NCBI GenBank assembly: GCA_964550895.1
Contig: CAZKAP010000024.1
Coordinates: 1 to 51,001, forward strand
DNA length: 51,001 bases
Direction: 5' to 3'
Source of the DNA: CAZKAP01 sp964550895
GTDB taxonomy: Bacteria > Bacteroidota > Bacteroidia > Flavobacteriales > Flavobacteriaceae
Shown: piece by piece, positions 8,061 to 16,686 of the stretch
Layout of the letters: every line of letters begins with the position of its first letter
Position numbering within the stretch: position 1 is the first letter of the stretch
Position numbers and translations under genes: made by a program
The notes under the pieces: model-generated
Seen by the model: only the letters and a program-made list of their open reading frames with translations
Told to the model about the DNA's origin: nothing
The model's database searches: none

Positions 8061-10265
8061 CTAGATCCGTACTACCCGATCAATACCGCTGATCTGTTGC
8101 AGGTTTCGGATAAGCTTGGACAATATGGAGTTGTTTTTGACGATCACACCGATATGCCCCTTGAAGGTTCCTCCCTCTGTATTGAATGTCAAATTTCGCA
8201 TATTTACGTGCATGTGATCGGAAATTACCCGGGTAATTTCGTTTACCAGGCCCAGGTTATCGATGCCCGTCAACTCGATGTCGGCGTTGAATTCTTCCCT
8301 GGTGGAATCGATCCAGCGTGCACTCATTATGCGATAGGCAAAATTCGATTGCAGGGAAATCGCGTTGGGGCAGTCTTTTTTGTGCACCTTAATCCCGTCG
8401 TTAACGGTGATGAAGCCGAAGACGGAATCTCCGGGAATCGGCTTACAGCACTCTGCCAGGCGGTAGTCCAGTACTTCTTCCTCCCCGCCGAAAACGAGCA
8501 TGTCGTAGTTGGCGGTGATCTCGTCAGCGGTATAGTCCTTGCCCGGACTCTTTCGGCGTATCCGATCCTTGAAGAAATTCAGTATGGCGTTGTGGTAGGA
8601 GGCTGAAAAGTCCTTAATACGTTGGTTGTCAATATTGCCGTTCCCTACCCGGTAGAACAGGTCCTGACTGGTCTTGAGCTTAAAGAAACTCACCATCTTG
8701 TTCACGGTATCCTCGTTGAACTTGATCTTCTTTGCCCTGAGCTTCCTTCGCAGGATTTCTTTGCCTTCGGCGGCAATTTGCTTCTTCTCCTCCCTGAGCG
8801 AGGACTTGATTTTGGAAATAGCCCTTGCGGTATGTGCGTAATCCAGCCAGTTCTGGTTTGGTTTGGCGTTTTCCGAGGTGATGATCTCCACCTGGTCTCC
8901 GCTGTGCAGTACGGTATTGAGGGGAACGAGTTTACCGTTGACCCGCGCCCCCCGGGTCCTGAGTCCGACCTCAGTATGAACGTGAAAGGCGAAGTCCAGC
9001 GGGGTGGCACCCTTGGGCAGGGATTTGAGTTCGCCGTTCGGAGTAAATACAAAGATCTCCTTGGAATACAGGTTGAGCTTGAATTCCTCCACAAAATCCA
9101 CGGCATTCCCATTGGCGTTTTCCAGGGCCTCCTGCAATCGGTTCAGCCATTCCTCTATTCCCTTTTCCTTTTGGTTCCCGTGCTTGTATTTGAAATGGGC
9201 CGCATATCCCTTCTCCGCAATTTCGTGCATGCGTTCGCTCCGGATCTGTACCTCCACCCAGCGTTCTCCCGGCCCAACCACGGTAACGTGCAGCGCTTCG
9301 TAGCCTGTGGATTTGGGGGAAGTAATCCAGTCCCTCAGCCTGACCGGATTCGGAGTAAAATGGTCGGTTACGATGGAGTATATTTTCCAGGCCATGAACT
9401 TTTCCTGTTCGGGCTCGGATCGATAAATGATGCGGATGGCGAACTTATCATAGATTTCGTCGAACCTCACATTTTGAGTCTTCATCTTTCTGCGAATGGA
9501 CGAAATGGACTTCATGCGCCCCTTGATGGTGCATCCCAGGTGTTCCTTCTCCAGAGAATTCTGGATCACGTCCGCAAAATCCTTGAGGTAGCGCTCATTG
9601 GCCGGCAATATCTCCGTTACCTTGGCCTGTATATCCTTGTATACCTCGGGCTCCGTATACTTCAGTGAGAGGTCTTCGAGCTGGGTCTTAATGTTGTACA
9701 GCCCTATGCGATGCGCCAGGGGAGCGTAAATGTAGAGGGTTTCCGAGGCGATTTTCACCTGCTTTTCTTCCGGCATCGACTCCATGGTCAGCATATTGTG
9801 ATACCGATCGGCGATTTTGATCAGAATAACCCTGACGTCGTCGTGCAGGGTGAGCAGCATCTTCCGGAAGTTCTCAGCCTGCTGGGAGATGTCCTTGTCT
9901 TTCTTGAGGTGTGAGATCTTGGTGAGCCCATTGACGATCCTAGCCACGGTATCCCCAAACAGACGCTCGATGTCCGCCAGGGTATAGGAGGTGTCCTCCA
10001 CTACGTCGTGTAGAAGAGCCGAGGCTATGGATACCCCGTCAAGGCCGATTTCGGACGCGACTATCCGGGCCACGGCAATGGGATGAAAGATGTAGGCCTC
10101 CCCGGATTTCCGGTACTGACCTTTGTGCGCATCCACAGCGACGTCGAAGGCTGAACGGATCAGCCTCTTGTCTTCCTGGGTCAGGGATTGATAACTGTCC
10201 CTGAGAAGCTCCTTATACTGTCGTGCAATTTCTTTGCTTTCCTGATCCTGCACATTCTCAATCAT
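8061..10265 (-). CDS. rel: Bifunctional (p)ppGpp synthetase/hydrolase (RelA/SpoT)
   Basis: A 734-residue cytoplasmic enzyme that makes and degrades the alarmone ppGpp. The HD hydrolase domain keeps its ligands: H61, H86-D87 and E90-D91. The synthetase domain follows at about residues 230-345, with STGYEALH and the VEVQIRS strand. A TGS domain begins at IFVFTPNGELKSLPKG (about 395), and an ACT domain closes the C-terminus. The intact HD site together with synthetase motifs suggests a two-way enzyme rather than a monofunctional RelA. An exact -7 box lies 28 bases upstream. It heads the run rel, fur, purA, OstA-like, aminotransferase, with gaps of 19 bases or fewer. Confidence 0.97.
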   Translation of the reverse strand: MIENVQDQESKEIARQYKELLRDSYQSLTQEDKRLIRSAFDVAVDAHKGQYRKSGEAYIFHPIAVARIVASEIGLDGVSIASALLHDVVEDTSYTLADIERLFGDTVARIVNGLTKISHLKKDKDISQQAENFRKMLLTLHDDVRVILIKIADRYHNMLTMESMPEEKQVKIASETLYIYAPLAHRIGLYNIKTQLEDLSLKYTEPEVYKDIQAKVTEILPANERYLKDFADVIQNSLEKEHLGCTIKGRMKSISSIRRKMKTQNVRFDEIYDKFAIRIIYRSEPEQEKFMAWKIYSIVTDHFTPNPVRLRDWITSPKSTGYEALHVTVVGPGERWVEVQIRSERMHEIAEKGYAAHFKYKHGNQKEKGIEEWLNRLQEALENANGNAVDFVEEFKLNLYSKEIFVFTPNGELKSLPKGATPLDFAFHVHTEVGLRTRGARVNGKLVPLNTVLHSGDQVEIITSENAKPNQNWLDYAHTARAISKIKSSLREEKKQIAAEGKEILRRKLRAKKIKFNEDTVNKMVSFFKLKTSQDLFYRVGNGNIDNQRIKDFSASYHNAILNFFKDRIRRKSPGKDYTADEITANYDMLVFGGEEEVLDYRLAECCKPIPGDSVFGFITVNDGIKVHKKDCPNAISLQSNFAYRIMSARWIDSTREEFNADIELTGIDNLGLVNEITRVISDHMHVNMRNLTFNTEGGTFKGHIGVIVKNNSILSKLIRNLQQISGIDRVVRI

Positions 10266-10292
10266 GCAAAGTTTCCTTTTACCGTAATCCTA

Positions 10293-10322
10293 CAAATATA
10301 CTAAATTACGATCTTAATTCAG
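10293..10322 (-). promoter_or_regulatory. Candidate promoter of the rel operon
   Basis: The minus strand has TATATTTG (10293-10300), an exact match to TAnnTTTG. It is preceded after 19 bases by CTG of TTTCTG, one base off the -33 TTG. The box lies 28 bases before the rel start, in an AT-rich gap of 84 bases that separates rel from the RNA methyltransferase. Confidence 0.55.
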
Positions 10323-10349
10323 AAATCTAAATAACTGAAAAATAGTGAG

Positions 10350-11147
10350 TTATATTCGTTGCCTCTGTCGTATGGCCTCAAAAATCAAAACGGCGGCCGA
10401 GACGGATAAGTTCAGGGAATCGACGATGCCCGACATGGGAATGATAAGACGGGCCGCCGAGGCCTCCAGCCAATCTGCGCTGAGTCCCTGGTCTTCGGCC
10501 CCCATCACCAGTGCGGTGGGGCCTGTCAGGTCGGCGTTGTAATAAGGTAAGGAGGCCGTCAGCGCTGCGGCATACACGCCGATCCCTTTCGACTTGAGAA
10601 AATACAGAATCTCAGGGGTCCCCCCTATAGCAACCGGCATGTGAAAGACCCCACCCAAACTGGCTCGGATGCACTGAGGGTTGTAAATATCGCAACGGGG
10701 TTCTGCCAGGAGTATGCCATCGATGCCTGCTGCGTCGGCCGTTCGGAACAGGGCGCCCAGGTTACCGGGTTTTTCGGCCGACTCGGCCACCAGTAACAGA
10801 GGATTCCCGGTCTGCAGGCTAAGGGATTCCAGGCGGTGATCCGGGGTTCGCAACACTCCCAGTATGCCCTCTGTACTCCCTCTTAGGGCCATTTTTTCGT
10901 AGAGCGCAGGCGGGACCGCGGCGGAGTCGGTTGAATCCAGCAGCCCCTGCAGAACAGGCCCGGGAGGTCCCAGCAGTTCGGGGCAGACGAATACCTCCTC
11001 GAACTCGTAGCCGGATTTCAGTGCCCGTTCCACTTCTCTTCGACCTTCGACGGCACAGAGCGCGCGTTTTTTACGAAGTCTCGATTTTTCCCTGAGCTGT
11101 AAGTAGCGCCTGACGGCATCGTTTCGGCTGCTCTGTATTTCCTTCAT
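10350..11147 (-). CDS. SpoU/TrmH-family RNA 2'-O-methyltransferase
   Basis: A 265-residue SPOUT methyltransferase. A substrate-binding domain (about residues 25-100, with ALCAVEGRREVERAL) is followed by the three SPOUT motifs: NLGALFRTADAAG (motif 1), VMGAEDQGLS (motif 2) and IPMSGIVDSLNLSVSAA (motif 3, the trefoil knot). It uses S-adenosylmethionine to methylate a ribose 2'-OH in rRNA or tRNA. The domain order resembles RlmB-type enzymes, but the target base is unknown. It follows the amidohydrolase gene by 48 bases on the same strand and may be cotranscribed with it. Confidence 0.93.
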   Translation of the reverse strand: MKEIQSSRNDAVRRYLQLREKSRLRKKRALCAVEGRREVERALKSGYEFEEVFVCPELLGPPGPVLQGLLDSTDSAAVPPALYEKMALRGSTEGILGVLRTPDHRLESLSLQTGNPLLLVAESAEKPGNLGALFRTADAAGIDGILLAEPRCDIYNPQCIRASLGGVFHMPVAIGGTPEILYFLKSKGIGVYAAALTASLPYYNADLTGPTALVMGAEDQGLSADWLEASAARLIIPMSGIVDSLNLSVSAAVLIFEAIRQRQRI

Positions 11148-11195
11148 CCCCTGCTGCTGATTTCCTGAAACAAAGCTTCGGACCGACCGTGAAAA

Positions 11196-12530
11196 TCAGT
11201 CTTCTATCGGACTGCCGTATTTAGCCATGTACCTCTTCCAAAGACGGGTCTGGTGGGTTTCCAGCGAAATCTTCCGCCCATCGATAAAGGCGTGGGACAA
11301 GGTATTCCCCATGACCTCGAGCGCACTGCCCTCGGATACGAACAGCGTGGCACTCTTTCCGGTTTCCAGTGACCCGTAATCCGATCCTATGCCCAGTATT
11401 TCGGCTGTATTGTAGCTGATCATGGAAAGCGCTGTTTCCTCGTCGAGTCCCTGACTCAGGAGTTGCCCGGCGAAGAACGGTAGATTGCGGGTCTCCCAGT
11501 TGGACATGCTGCTGTTTTGTATGCCTACCTGAAGTCCGAGTTCGTTCAGGATGCGCGGCAATTTGTACGTGTAATCGTAGTCATTGTCATCCATGAGGGG
11601 CAGGCGGTGGGTCTGTGACACCAGCACGGGGATGGCATTCCTTTTCAGGTAAGTGGCAACTCTGGGGGCCTCATAGCCGCCGACGAGCACGATCTTTTCG
11701 ATTCCGTACTTCAGCAGCAGGCTGATCCCGTCCTCGATTTCCCGTGCCCCGTCTGCATACAGATATACCCGTTTCTTACCTGTGAATACATCTTTCATTG
11801 CCTCGTGGTCCAGCTGAAGATCGGGCCGGTCCACCGAACTATAGGCCTTAGTCGCGGCAAGGAATTCTTCGATCTTCCCGATCGTTTCTCCGTACTCCTT
11901 GTTGGGATACAATCCCGGAGCTTCGCCCAACCAGCTCCGTCCCCTGCGAAAATAACCTGGCCAGTTCAGGTGGATGCCATCGTCTTCCTTGACGGCTGCA
12001 TCCTGCCAGTTCCATGCATCCAGCTGGACTATGGAGGAGGTTCCGGATATGATGCCGCCCACGGGTGTGGTCTGGGTGAGGAGTACCCCGTTAGGGCGCA
12101 TGCTCTCCACCACTTTAGACTCGGCATTATAGGCAATAAGGCTGCGAACATGAGGGATAAAGTCCCCGATTTCGTCCTGGTCCACACTGGCTCTGACCTG
12201 ACCGACTTCTACGAGTCCCAGGGTATTGCAGGGTGCAATCAACCCCGGATATATATGCCTGCCCGAGACGTCTATGATTTCGGCCTCGCCGGCATCGGGC
12301 GCTTCCGAGGCGGGTCCCGCATAGGTGATTCGACCCTGATCGAAATCCAGGGTACCCTGCTCAATTACGGTTCCATTGCCGACGTGGATGGTGCCGCCCA
12401 GGAGGCGAATCGGACCGTTCTGATCCTTTCCGGGCACCTGTTGGGCCTGAAGGATAAGCGGTATGGCCAGGGAGAATGCCAGCAGGCAGGTCCTAAGCGT
12501 CGTTGATAGGGTGATGTTGAACGGCTTCAT
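11196..12530 (-). CDS. Secreted amidohydrolase-like protein, metal site lost
   Basis: A 444-residue exported protein with a signal peptide over about residues 1-32 (hydrophobic stretch ending LQAQQ). The fold is that of the imidazolonepropionase/dihydroorotase superfamily: an N-terminal beta sandwich (RLLGGTIHVGNGTVIEQG), then a barrel, and a C-terminal return (GSLETGKSATLFV). The usual metal motif PGxIDxHxH reads PGLIAPCNT, so the Asp and both His are gone. The ATG at 12530 was chosen because it starts the signal peptide and leaves a 7-base gap to the upstream gene. The upstream gene holds one intact module, so this may be a non-catalytic partner. Function unknown. Confidence 0.85.
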   Translation of the reverse strand: MKPFNITLSTTLRTCLLAFSLAIPLILQAQQVPGKDQNGPIRLLGGTIHVGNGTVIEQGTLDFDQGRITYAGPASEAPDAGEAEIIDVSGRHIYPGLIAPCNTLGLVEVGQVRASVDQDEIGDFIPHVRSLIAYNAESKVVESMRPNGVLLTQTTPVGGIISGTSSIVQLDAWNWQDAAVKEDDGIHLNWPGYFRRGRSWLGEAPGLYPNKEYGETIGKIEEFLAATKAYSSVDRPDLQLDHEAMKDVFTGKKRVYLYADGAREIEDGISLLLKYGIEKIVLVGGYEAPRVATYLKRNAIPVLVSQTHRLPLMDDNDYDYTYKLPRILNELGLQVGIQNSSMSNWETRNLPFFAGQLLSQGLDEETALSMISYNTAEILGIGSDYGSLETGKSATLFVSEGSALEVMGNTLSHAFIDGRKISLETHQTRLWKRYMAKYGSPIED

Positions 12531-12537
12531 GGCGGTA

Positions 12538-15498
12538 TTATAAGGTGTTGCAGGTAAAGCGGGATTTTCTCTTGTTGCTGGGGACCTGGGTCGGACGACC
12601 CTTTTTTCCGGAGTCCAGCATCTGGTTGATGAGTTCGGTACGTTCCTTTTCCACGGAATCCCGGAGTCGCCGGTCCGATTCCAGATCGAAATACACCGCA
12701 CCCTCGATCACGGTCTTCTCGGCCTTGGCCCGCATACTCATGGGGTGATCGGTCCAAAGCACCAGGTCTGCCATTTTTCCCTTCTCGACAGAACCTACCA
12801 GGTGGTCGATATGGAGGAGTTTTGCCGGGTTCAGGGTTACCATCTTCCACGCATCGATCTCACTCATACCTCCGTATTTCACAGTTTTACCGGCTTCCTG
12901 ATTAAGTCGGCGGGACATCTCCGCGTCGTCTGAGTTGATCGCCACGGTTACTCCCTGACTGTTCATGATGGCCGCATTGTACGGGATCGCATCGTTCACC
13001 TCGTACTTATAAGCCCACCAGTCGCTGAAGGTCGATCCCCCGGCACCGTGTTCGGCCATAATATCGGCCACCTTATATCCTTCCAGTATATGGGTAAAGG
13101 TATTGACGCGGAAGTTGAAGCGTTCGGCTACCTTCATGAGCATGTTGATCTCGCTCTGGACGTAGGAGTGGCAGCTGATAAATCGCTCTCCCCGAAGAAT
13201 CTGGGCTATGACCTCCATTTCTTCATCCACGCGATACGGTTTACCCGATTCCTTCTTTTTGAGGTACTCCTGTCCCCTCGAAAAATAGTCCACAAATACC
13301 TGTTCGACTCCCATTCGGGTCTGCGGAAAGCGGTTCCTGCTTCCCCAGTTGGATTGTTTGACGTTTTCTCCGAGTGCAAACTTGATAAAGCGGGCCGCCT
13401 CATCGAAGATCATCCCTTCGGCATTTTCTCCCCACTTGAGTTTAACAATGGAGGAGCGTCCTCCGATGGGATTTGCGGAACCGTGGAGCTGCTGAATGGT
13501 TGTGACCCCACCGGCCAGATTGCGGTAGATATCTGCATCCTTGGGGTCGATTACCTCCTTCATTCGCACTTCGGCACTGGAGTTATGTCCGGATTCGTTT
13601 ACCGAGAGCAAGGCGATGTGAGAGTGTTCGTCTATGATGCCTGCGGTCAGGTGCTTGCCCGTGGCATCGATCTCCCGTGCCCCACGCGCCCGGAGACCCT
13701 TACCGATATCGCGTATGACACCTTCGGATATCCAGACGTCCGTTTCGGTCAGCACCTCACTTCCCGTCCATACGGTGGCATTCCTGAATACCATGTCCTC
13801 TGCGACAGGTCGTGAAGTCCTGCCGAAAGCGGTATTGGGGAAGGTGACGGGCATTATACTGCGGGTTTCGGATTCCCCCTTCTTTTCTTTTCCTTTTTCG
13901 TGTTCGTCTTTAGCCTCTGCGGCACCGGTATACTCCAGAACCGCCTCCGATTCGCTGCCGTCTTCATAGGCGATAATACCCGAAAGGCTGGCATAGGAAA
14001 CCTGGGATTTGGCACTGAAGCGGTCGAAGCGGGTGGCCGAGCTGTCCCTGAATCGGATATGGACCCAACCGTCCTGAAACTCAACTTCGGCTTTTATATC
14101 CACACCCGATCGAGTCGCCTTAACATCGGGTTTTAAAGCGCCTCCGCCAAGCCTGAAAAGAGTGGTTCCCCGTTTGTCCCGAAGTGAATAGTTTCCGCGT
14201 ATATCGGTCTCGGGCTCTGAACTGACCTCGTAGCGAGTACCCAGAACCCAGTTTTCCAGTATCCGGCTTTTTAGGTGGAAAACGGGACCGGTAGTTATTA
14301 TGAAATTAGCGAGATAGCCCGGATGTATTGCCCCCATTTCCTCCTGTTTGCCCAGAAACATTGCAGGTACGGTGGTAAGTGAAGCCAGGGCGTCCTCCTC
14401 GTCAAGGCCGAAACGAATAGCCTCCCGTACTTTATCGAGAAAATCCCCCTTTTTTTTGAGCCCGTGAGTCGATAATGCCATCTGGAGGCCGGCCTCTCTG
14501 ATCCGAGCAGGGTTGGAAGGTGCCTGATTCCAGTAGCGCATCTGCGTCAGTGGGATCCGACGGGCTGCAAAAGGATCCGATACGTCGTAGGCATCCGGGA
14601 AATTGACCGGCAGCACCAGGCGTGTGGCGAATTCTCTGAGTTCCGAAGCATACTCGAATTCATCCCCTCCGCCGAGGATCACATAGTCCCGTCCGAACTG
14701 ACGTCCGAGTTTGGCCGCTCGCACCGGATTGCCTGCGCCTCCTGCATCGAAGAAGGGAATCAGGGTACGCTGACTCATCAGTGCGTTCAGCGCCCGGTCG
14801 CCCTCTGCTCCCGGATGGTTCGAATACCAGTCCAGATCGTAATGCAACTGCCGGAGAAGGGCCAGGGCTCCCATGAGCGAAGTAGGATAGCTCTGCCGGC
14901 TTTGTATGCTCTTGCTAAACGAAAAGTAGCTGCCCGATCGATTCAGCAGTATGCGATTGTTATCCGTGAGGCCGAGTAAAACACCCGTTCCCCTCGCTAT
15001 GCCGTCCGAAACATGAGCGTTAACGGCTCCGAAGCCCTGCGAACGCATGGCCTTAGCCGTCGAAGCATCGTATTCAAGGCTTTCTGAGGCCCGCTGCTCC
15101 GGCCGTATGTGATCGTTCCAGTAGTAGCCTTCCCGGGTAGGATCGTATATATCGCTTCGCCCACCCCCGCTTGACCGCTGAACCTTCTTCATGGAGAAAT
15201 CCGAGAAGAGCTCTATAAAGGACGGATAGATATGCCTTCCGTTCAATTCCTGAACGACCGCGCCTTCGGGGATTTCCACCGATTTGCCCACTTCGCGAAT
15301 CCTGCCGTCTTCCATTATCAGGATGGCATTTTCGATGACCTTCCCGGGTTCCAGGTGTACGGTGGCGCCCGTAAAGGCCCGTAGAACATCCTGTTTTTTC
15401 TTTATACCCGTATTGCTCGGGCCATACACCTGTGCAGAGGACCACAGGCTTCCCGCCAGAAAGGTCCCGGTTAACGCGGCGATTCGTAAGATGTGCAT
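12538..15498 (-). CDS. Secreted double-module amidohydrolase (N-module dead, C-module intact)
   Basis: A 986-residue exported protein. The signal peptide begins MHILRIAALTGTF. The first amidohydrolase module covers about residues 35-430, but its metal motif is IYPSFIELFSDF with no His pair. A beta-rich linker with a charged Lys/Glu stretch follows. The second module begins about residue 560 and keeps its site: H625-S-H627, later His in CHSY and THILEGYK, and D857 in NSDDAE. It probably hydrolyses a cyclic amide or peptide in the periplasm; the substrate is unknown. The ATG at 15498 was preferred over 15522 because a candidate promoter would start the RNA near 15520. It is 7 bases from the metal-less paralogue. 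Confidence 0.88.
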   Translation of the reverse strand: MHILRIAALTGTFLAGSLWSSAQVYGPSNTGIKKKQDVLRAFTGATVHLEPGKVIENAILIMEDGRIREVGKSVEIPEGAVVQELNGRHIYPSFIELFSDFSMKKVQRSSGGGRSDIYDPTREGYYWNDHIRPEQRASESLEYDASTAKAMRSQGFGAVNAHVSDGIARGTGVLLGLTDNNRILLNRSGSYFSFSKSIQSRQSYPTSLMGALALLRQLHYDLDWYSNHPGAEGDRALNALMSQRTLIPFFDAGGAGNPVRAAKLGRQFGRDYVILGGGDEFEYASELREFATRLVLPVNFPDAYDVSDPFAARRIPLTQMRYWNQAPSNPARIREAGLQMALSTHGLKKKGDFLDKVREAIRFGLDEEDALASLTTVPAMFLGKQEEMGAIHPGYLANFIITTGPVFHLKSRILENWVLGTRYEVSSEPETDIRGNYSLRDKRGTTLFRLGGGALKPDVKATRSGVDIKAEVEFQDGWVHIRFRDSSATRFDRFSAKSQVSYASLSGIIAYEDGSESEAVLEYTGAAEAKDEHEKGKEKKGESETRSIMPVTFPNTAFGRTSRPVAEDMVFRNATVWTGSEVLTETDVWISEGVIRDIGKGLRARGAREIDATGKHLTAGIIDEHSHIALLSVNESGHNSSAEVRMKEVIDPKDADIYRNLAGGVTTIQQLHGSANPIGGRSSIVKLKWGENAEGMIFDEAARFIKFALGENVKQSNWGSRNRFPQTRMGVEQVFVDYFSRGQEYLKKKESGKPYRVDEEMEVIAQILRGERFISCHSYVQSEINMLMKVAERFNFRVNTFTHILEGYKVADIMAEHGAGGSTFSDWWAYKYEVNDAIPYNAAIMNSQGVTVAINSDDAEMSRRLNQEAGKTVKYGGMSEIDAWKMVTLNPAKLLHIDHLVGSVEKGKMADLVLWTDHPMSMRAKAEKTVIEGAVYFDLESDRRLRDSVEKERTELINQMLDSGKKGRPTQVPSNKRKSRFTCNTL

Positions 15499-15525
15499 AG
15501 AAACTTTAGTGTAGAATTGCATCGC

Positions 15526-15557
15526 TAAAAGTAATGCTATTGCCGGCTCGTTCCAAA
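15526..15557 (-). promoter_or_regulatory. Candidate promoter of the amidohydrolase pair
   Basis: On the minus strand TTTG (15554-15557) is followed after exactly 20 bases by TACTTTTA (15526-15533), one base off TAnnTTTG. Spacing fits the Bacteroidota -33/-7 arrangement. The predicted start of RNA, near 15520, lies after the upstream ATG at 15522, which argues for the internal ATG at 15498 as the real start. Confidence 0.5.
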
Positions 15558-15577
15558 TAGGGGCCGATGGCGAAGCT

Positions 15578-16666
15578 CTAGAATTCCCGGCTCCGGTGGT
15601 ATCCGATCAAAAGGCCTACCACCCGGCTGTAGGAACGAATACCCTGGGGTTGACGGTTGATTTTCAGGAATGCATCGAAGACTCCTTCGAAGTACCCGCT
15701 TAGCGGGTTTTCATAGGTCTTTCGGTATTTCTGCAGCTCCCGGTATTGCTCCTTGATCCCCCCGGGCAAATCCTCCCACAACTCCGCAAAGGCATCGGGA
15801 TCCCTCCTTCTGAGCTCGGCCAGGACGTACCGCAGTGCACCCGTGTACCCGGAATACCTGAAGTACGGATCCGGGTTCCGGACCGAGACGAGCTGTCCGA
15901 TAAAGTTCGTGTCTCCTTCGGCGGCATAGCCCAGTTGGTGTGCCGCTTCGTGTCCACTGAGGGCAGGGGCCGTGAAAATGGGCACGTTTTCATTAACCTG
16001 GGCCTCATTGGTAAAGGGGTTCAGGTATCCCCCATACCCCATATAGCTAAGCGGAGTACTGTACAGGCTGCCTTTTATGGAACTTCCATGGCGCCTCGCC
16101 CAGGGCCATTCTTTCCTGAGTTCCCGGTATCCCAAAAGGGTCTTGGCATATATATCCTGATGGTCGTAAGGTAGGGCAACCAGGCTGTCCCTATGAGCCA
16201 ATTCCAGCTGATATACCGTTGCTTTCGCGGCCAGGTAACTGGCGAATTGCCTCAGCTCGTCGTCCGAGTAGCGGACATCGATCCCCAGGGTGTCTTCCAG
16301 GGGAACCCGATAATAATTCAGGCCCCACAGCAGGTAAAAGGAACCGCTGAGCACCGCGATCCCTAAGAGGGACTTCCTAAGCAGATACAGCAGCCTGCCC
16401 GGCCGGCGTATATACCTGAGATTGCGGTACAGGAAACGCAGCACATGCAAGAATAACAGGGTATAGCTCAGATCACCTACCGAAAAGGGAATCCAGCCCA
16501 GGGCAAATCGTTGGGCCGTACTGAGGTAAGCATACAGTCCCTGGCTGTAGGCCCGCTCGACCAGGCCGGGAAAAAAGCTGAGCAGGCTGACCGTGGCCAG
16601 CACCACGGGCAATGGAAGCCATACCCTCCATGCCCGGCGTACAGGAAGAAACTTGCGCCAATCCAT
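15578..16666 (-). CDS. DUF3810 membrane protein with HEAAH metal motif
   Basis: A 362-residue protein. Membrane segments lie near residues 15-33, 60-80 and 93-113, followed by a large soluble part. A metalloprotease-like HEAAHQLGYAAEGDTNF motif lies near residue 230, with two His for zinc and a following Glu-rich segment. This matches the DUF3810 family, common in Bacteroidota and without a proven function; a zinc peptidase acting at the membrane surface is inferred. It is on the same strand as its neighbours, 20 bases after the cyclophilin-FKBP gene, so it is probably in the same transcript as the PPIase genes. Confidence 0.88.
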   Translation of the reverse strand: MDWRKFLPVRRAWRVWLPLPVVLATVSLLSFFPGLVERAYSQGLYAYLSTAQRFALGWIPFSVGDLSYTLLFLHVLRFLYRNLRYIRRPGRLLYLLRKSLLGIAVLSGSFYLLWGLNYYRVPLEDTLGIDVRYSDDELRQFASYLAAKATVYQLELAHRDSLVALPYDHQDIYAKTLLGYRELRKEWPWARRHGSSIKGSLYSTPLSYMGYGGYLNPFTNEAQVNENVPIFTAPALSGHEAAHQLGYAAEGDTNFIGQLVSVRNPDPYFRYSGYTGALRYVLAELRRRDPDAFAELWEDLPGGIKEQYRELQKYRKTYENPLSGYFEGVFDAFLKINRQPQGIRSYSRVVGLLIGYHRSREF

Positions 16667-16686
16667 AGGTTAACGGGCCGTCGGCT

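Noticed and set aside
8622..9668. 348-codon plus-strand frame opposite rel
   Set aside because: Antisense to conserved rel domains; composition is what a mirrored GC-rich gene gives.
13048..13815. 255-codon plus-strand frame opposite the double amidohydrolase
   Set aside because: Antisense to the intact second module; no start signal or domain.
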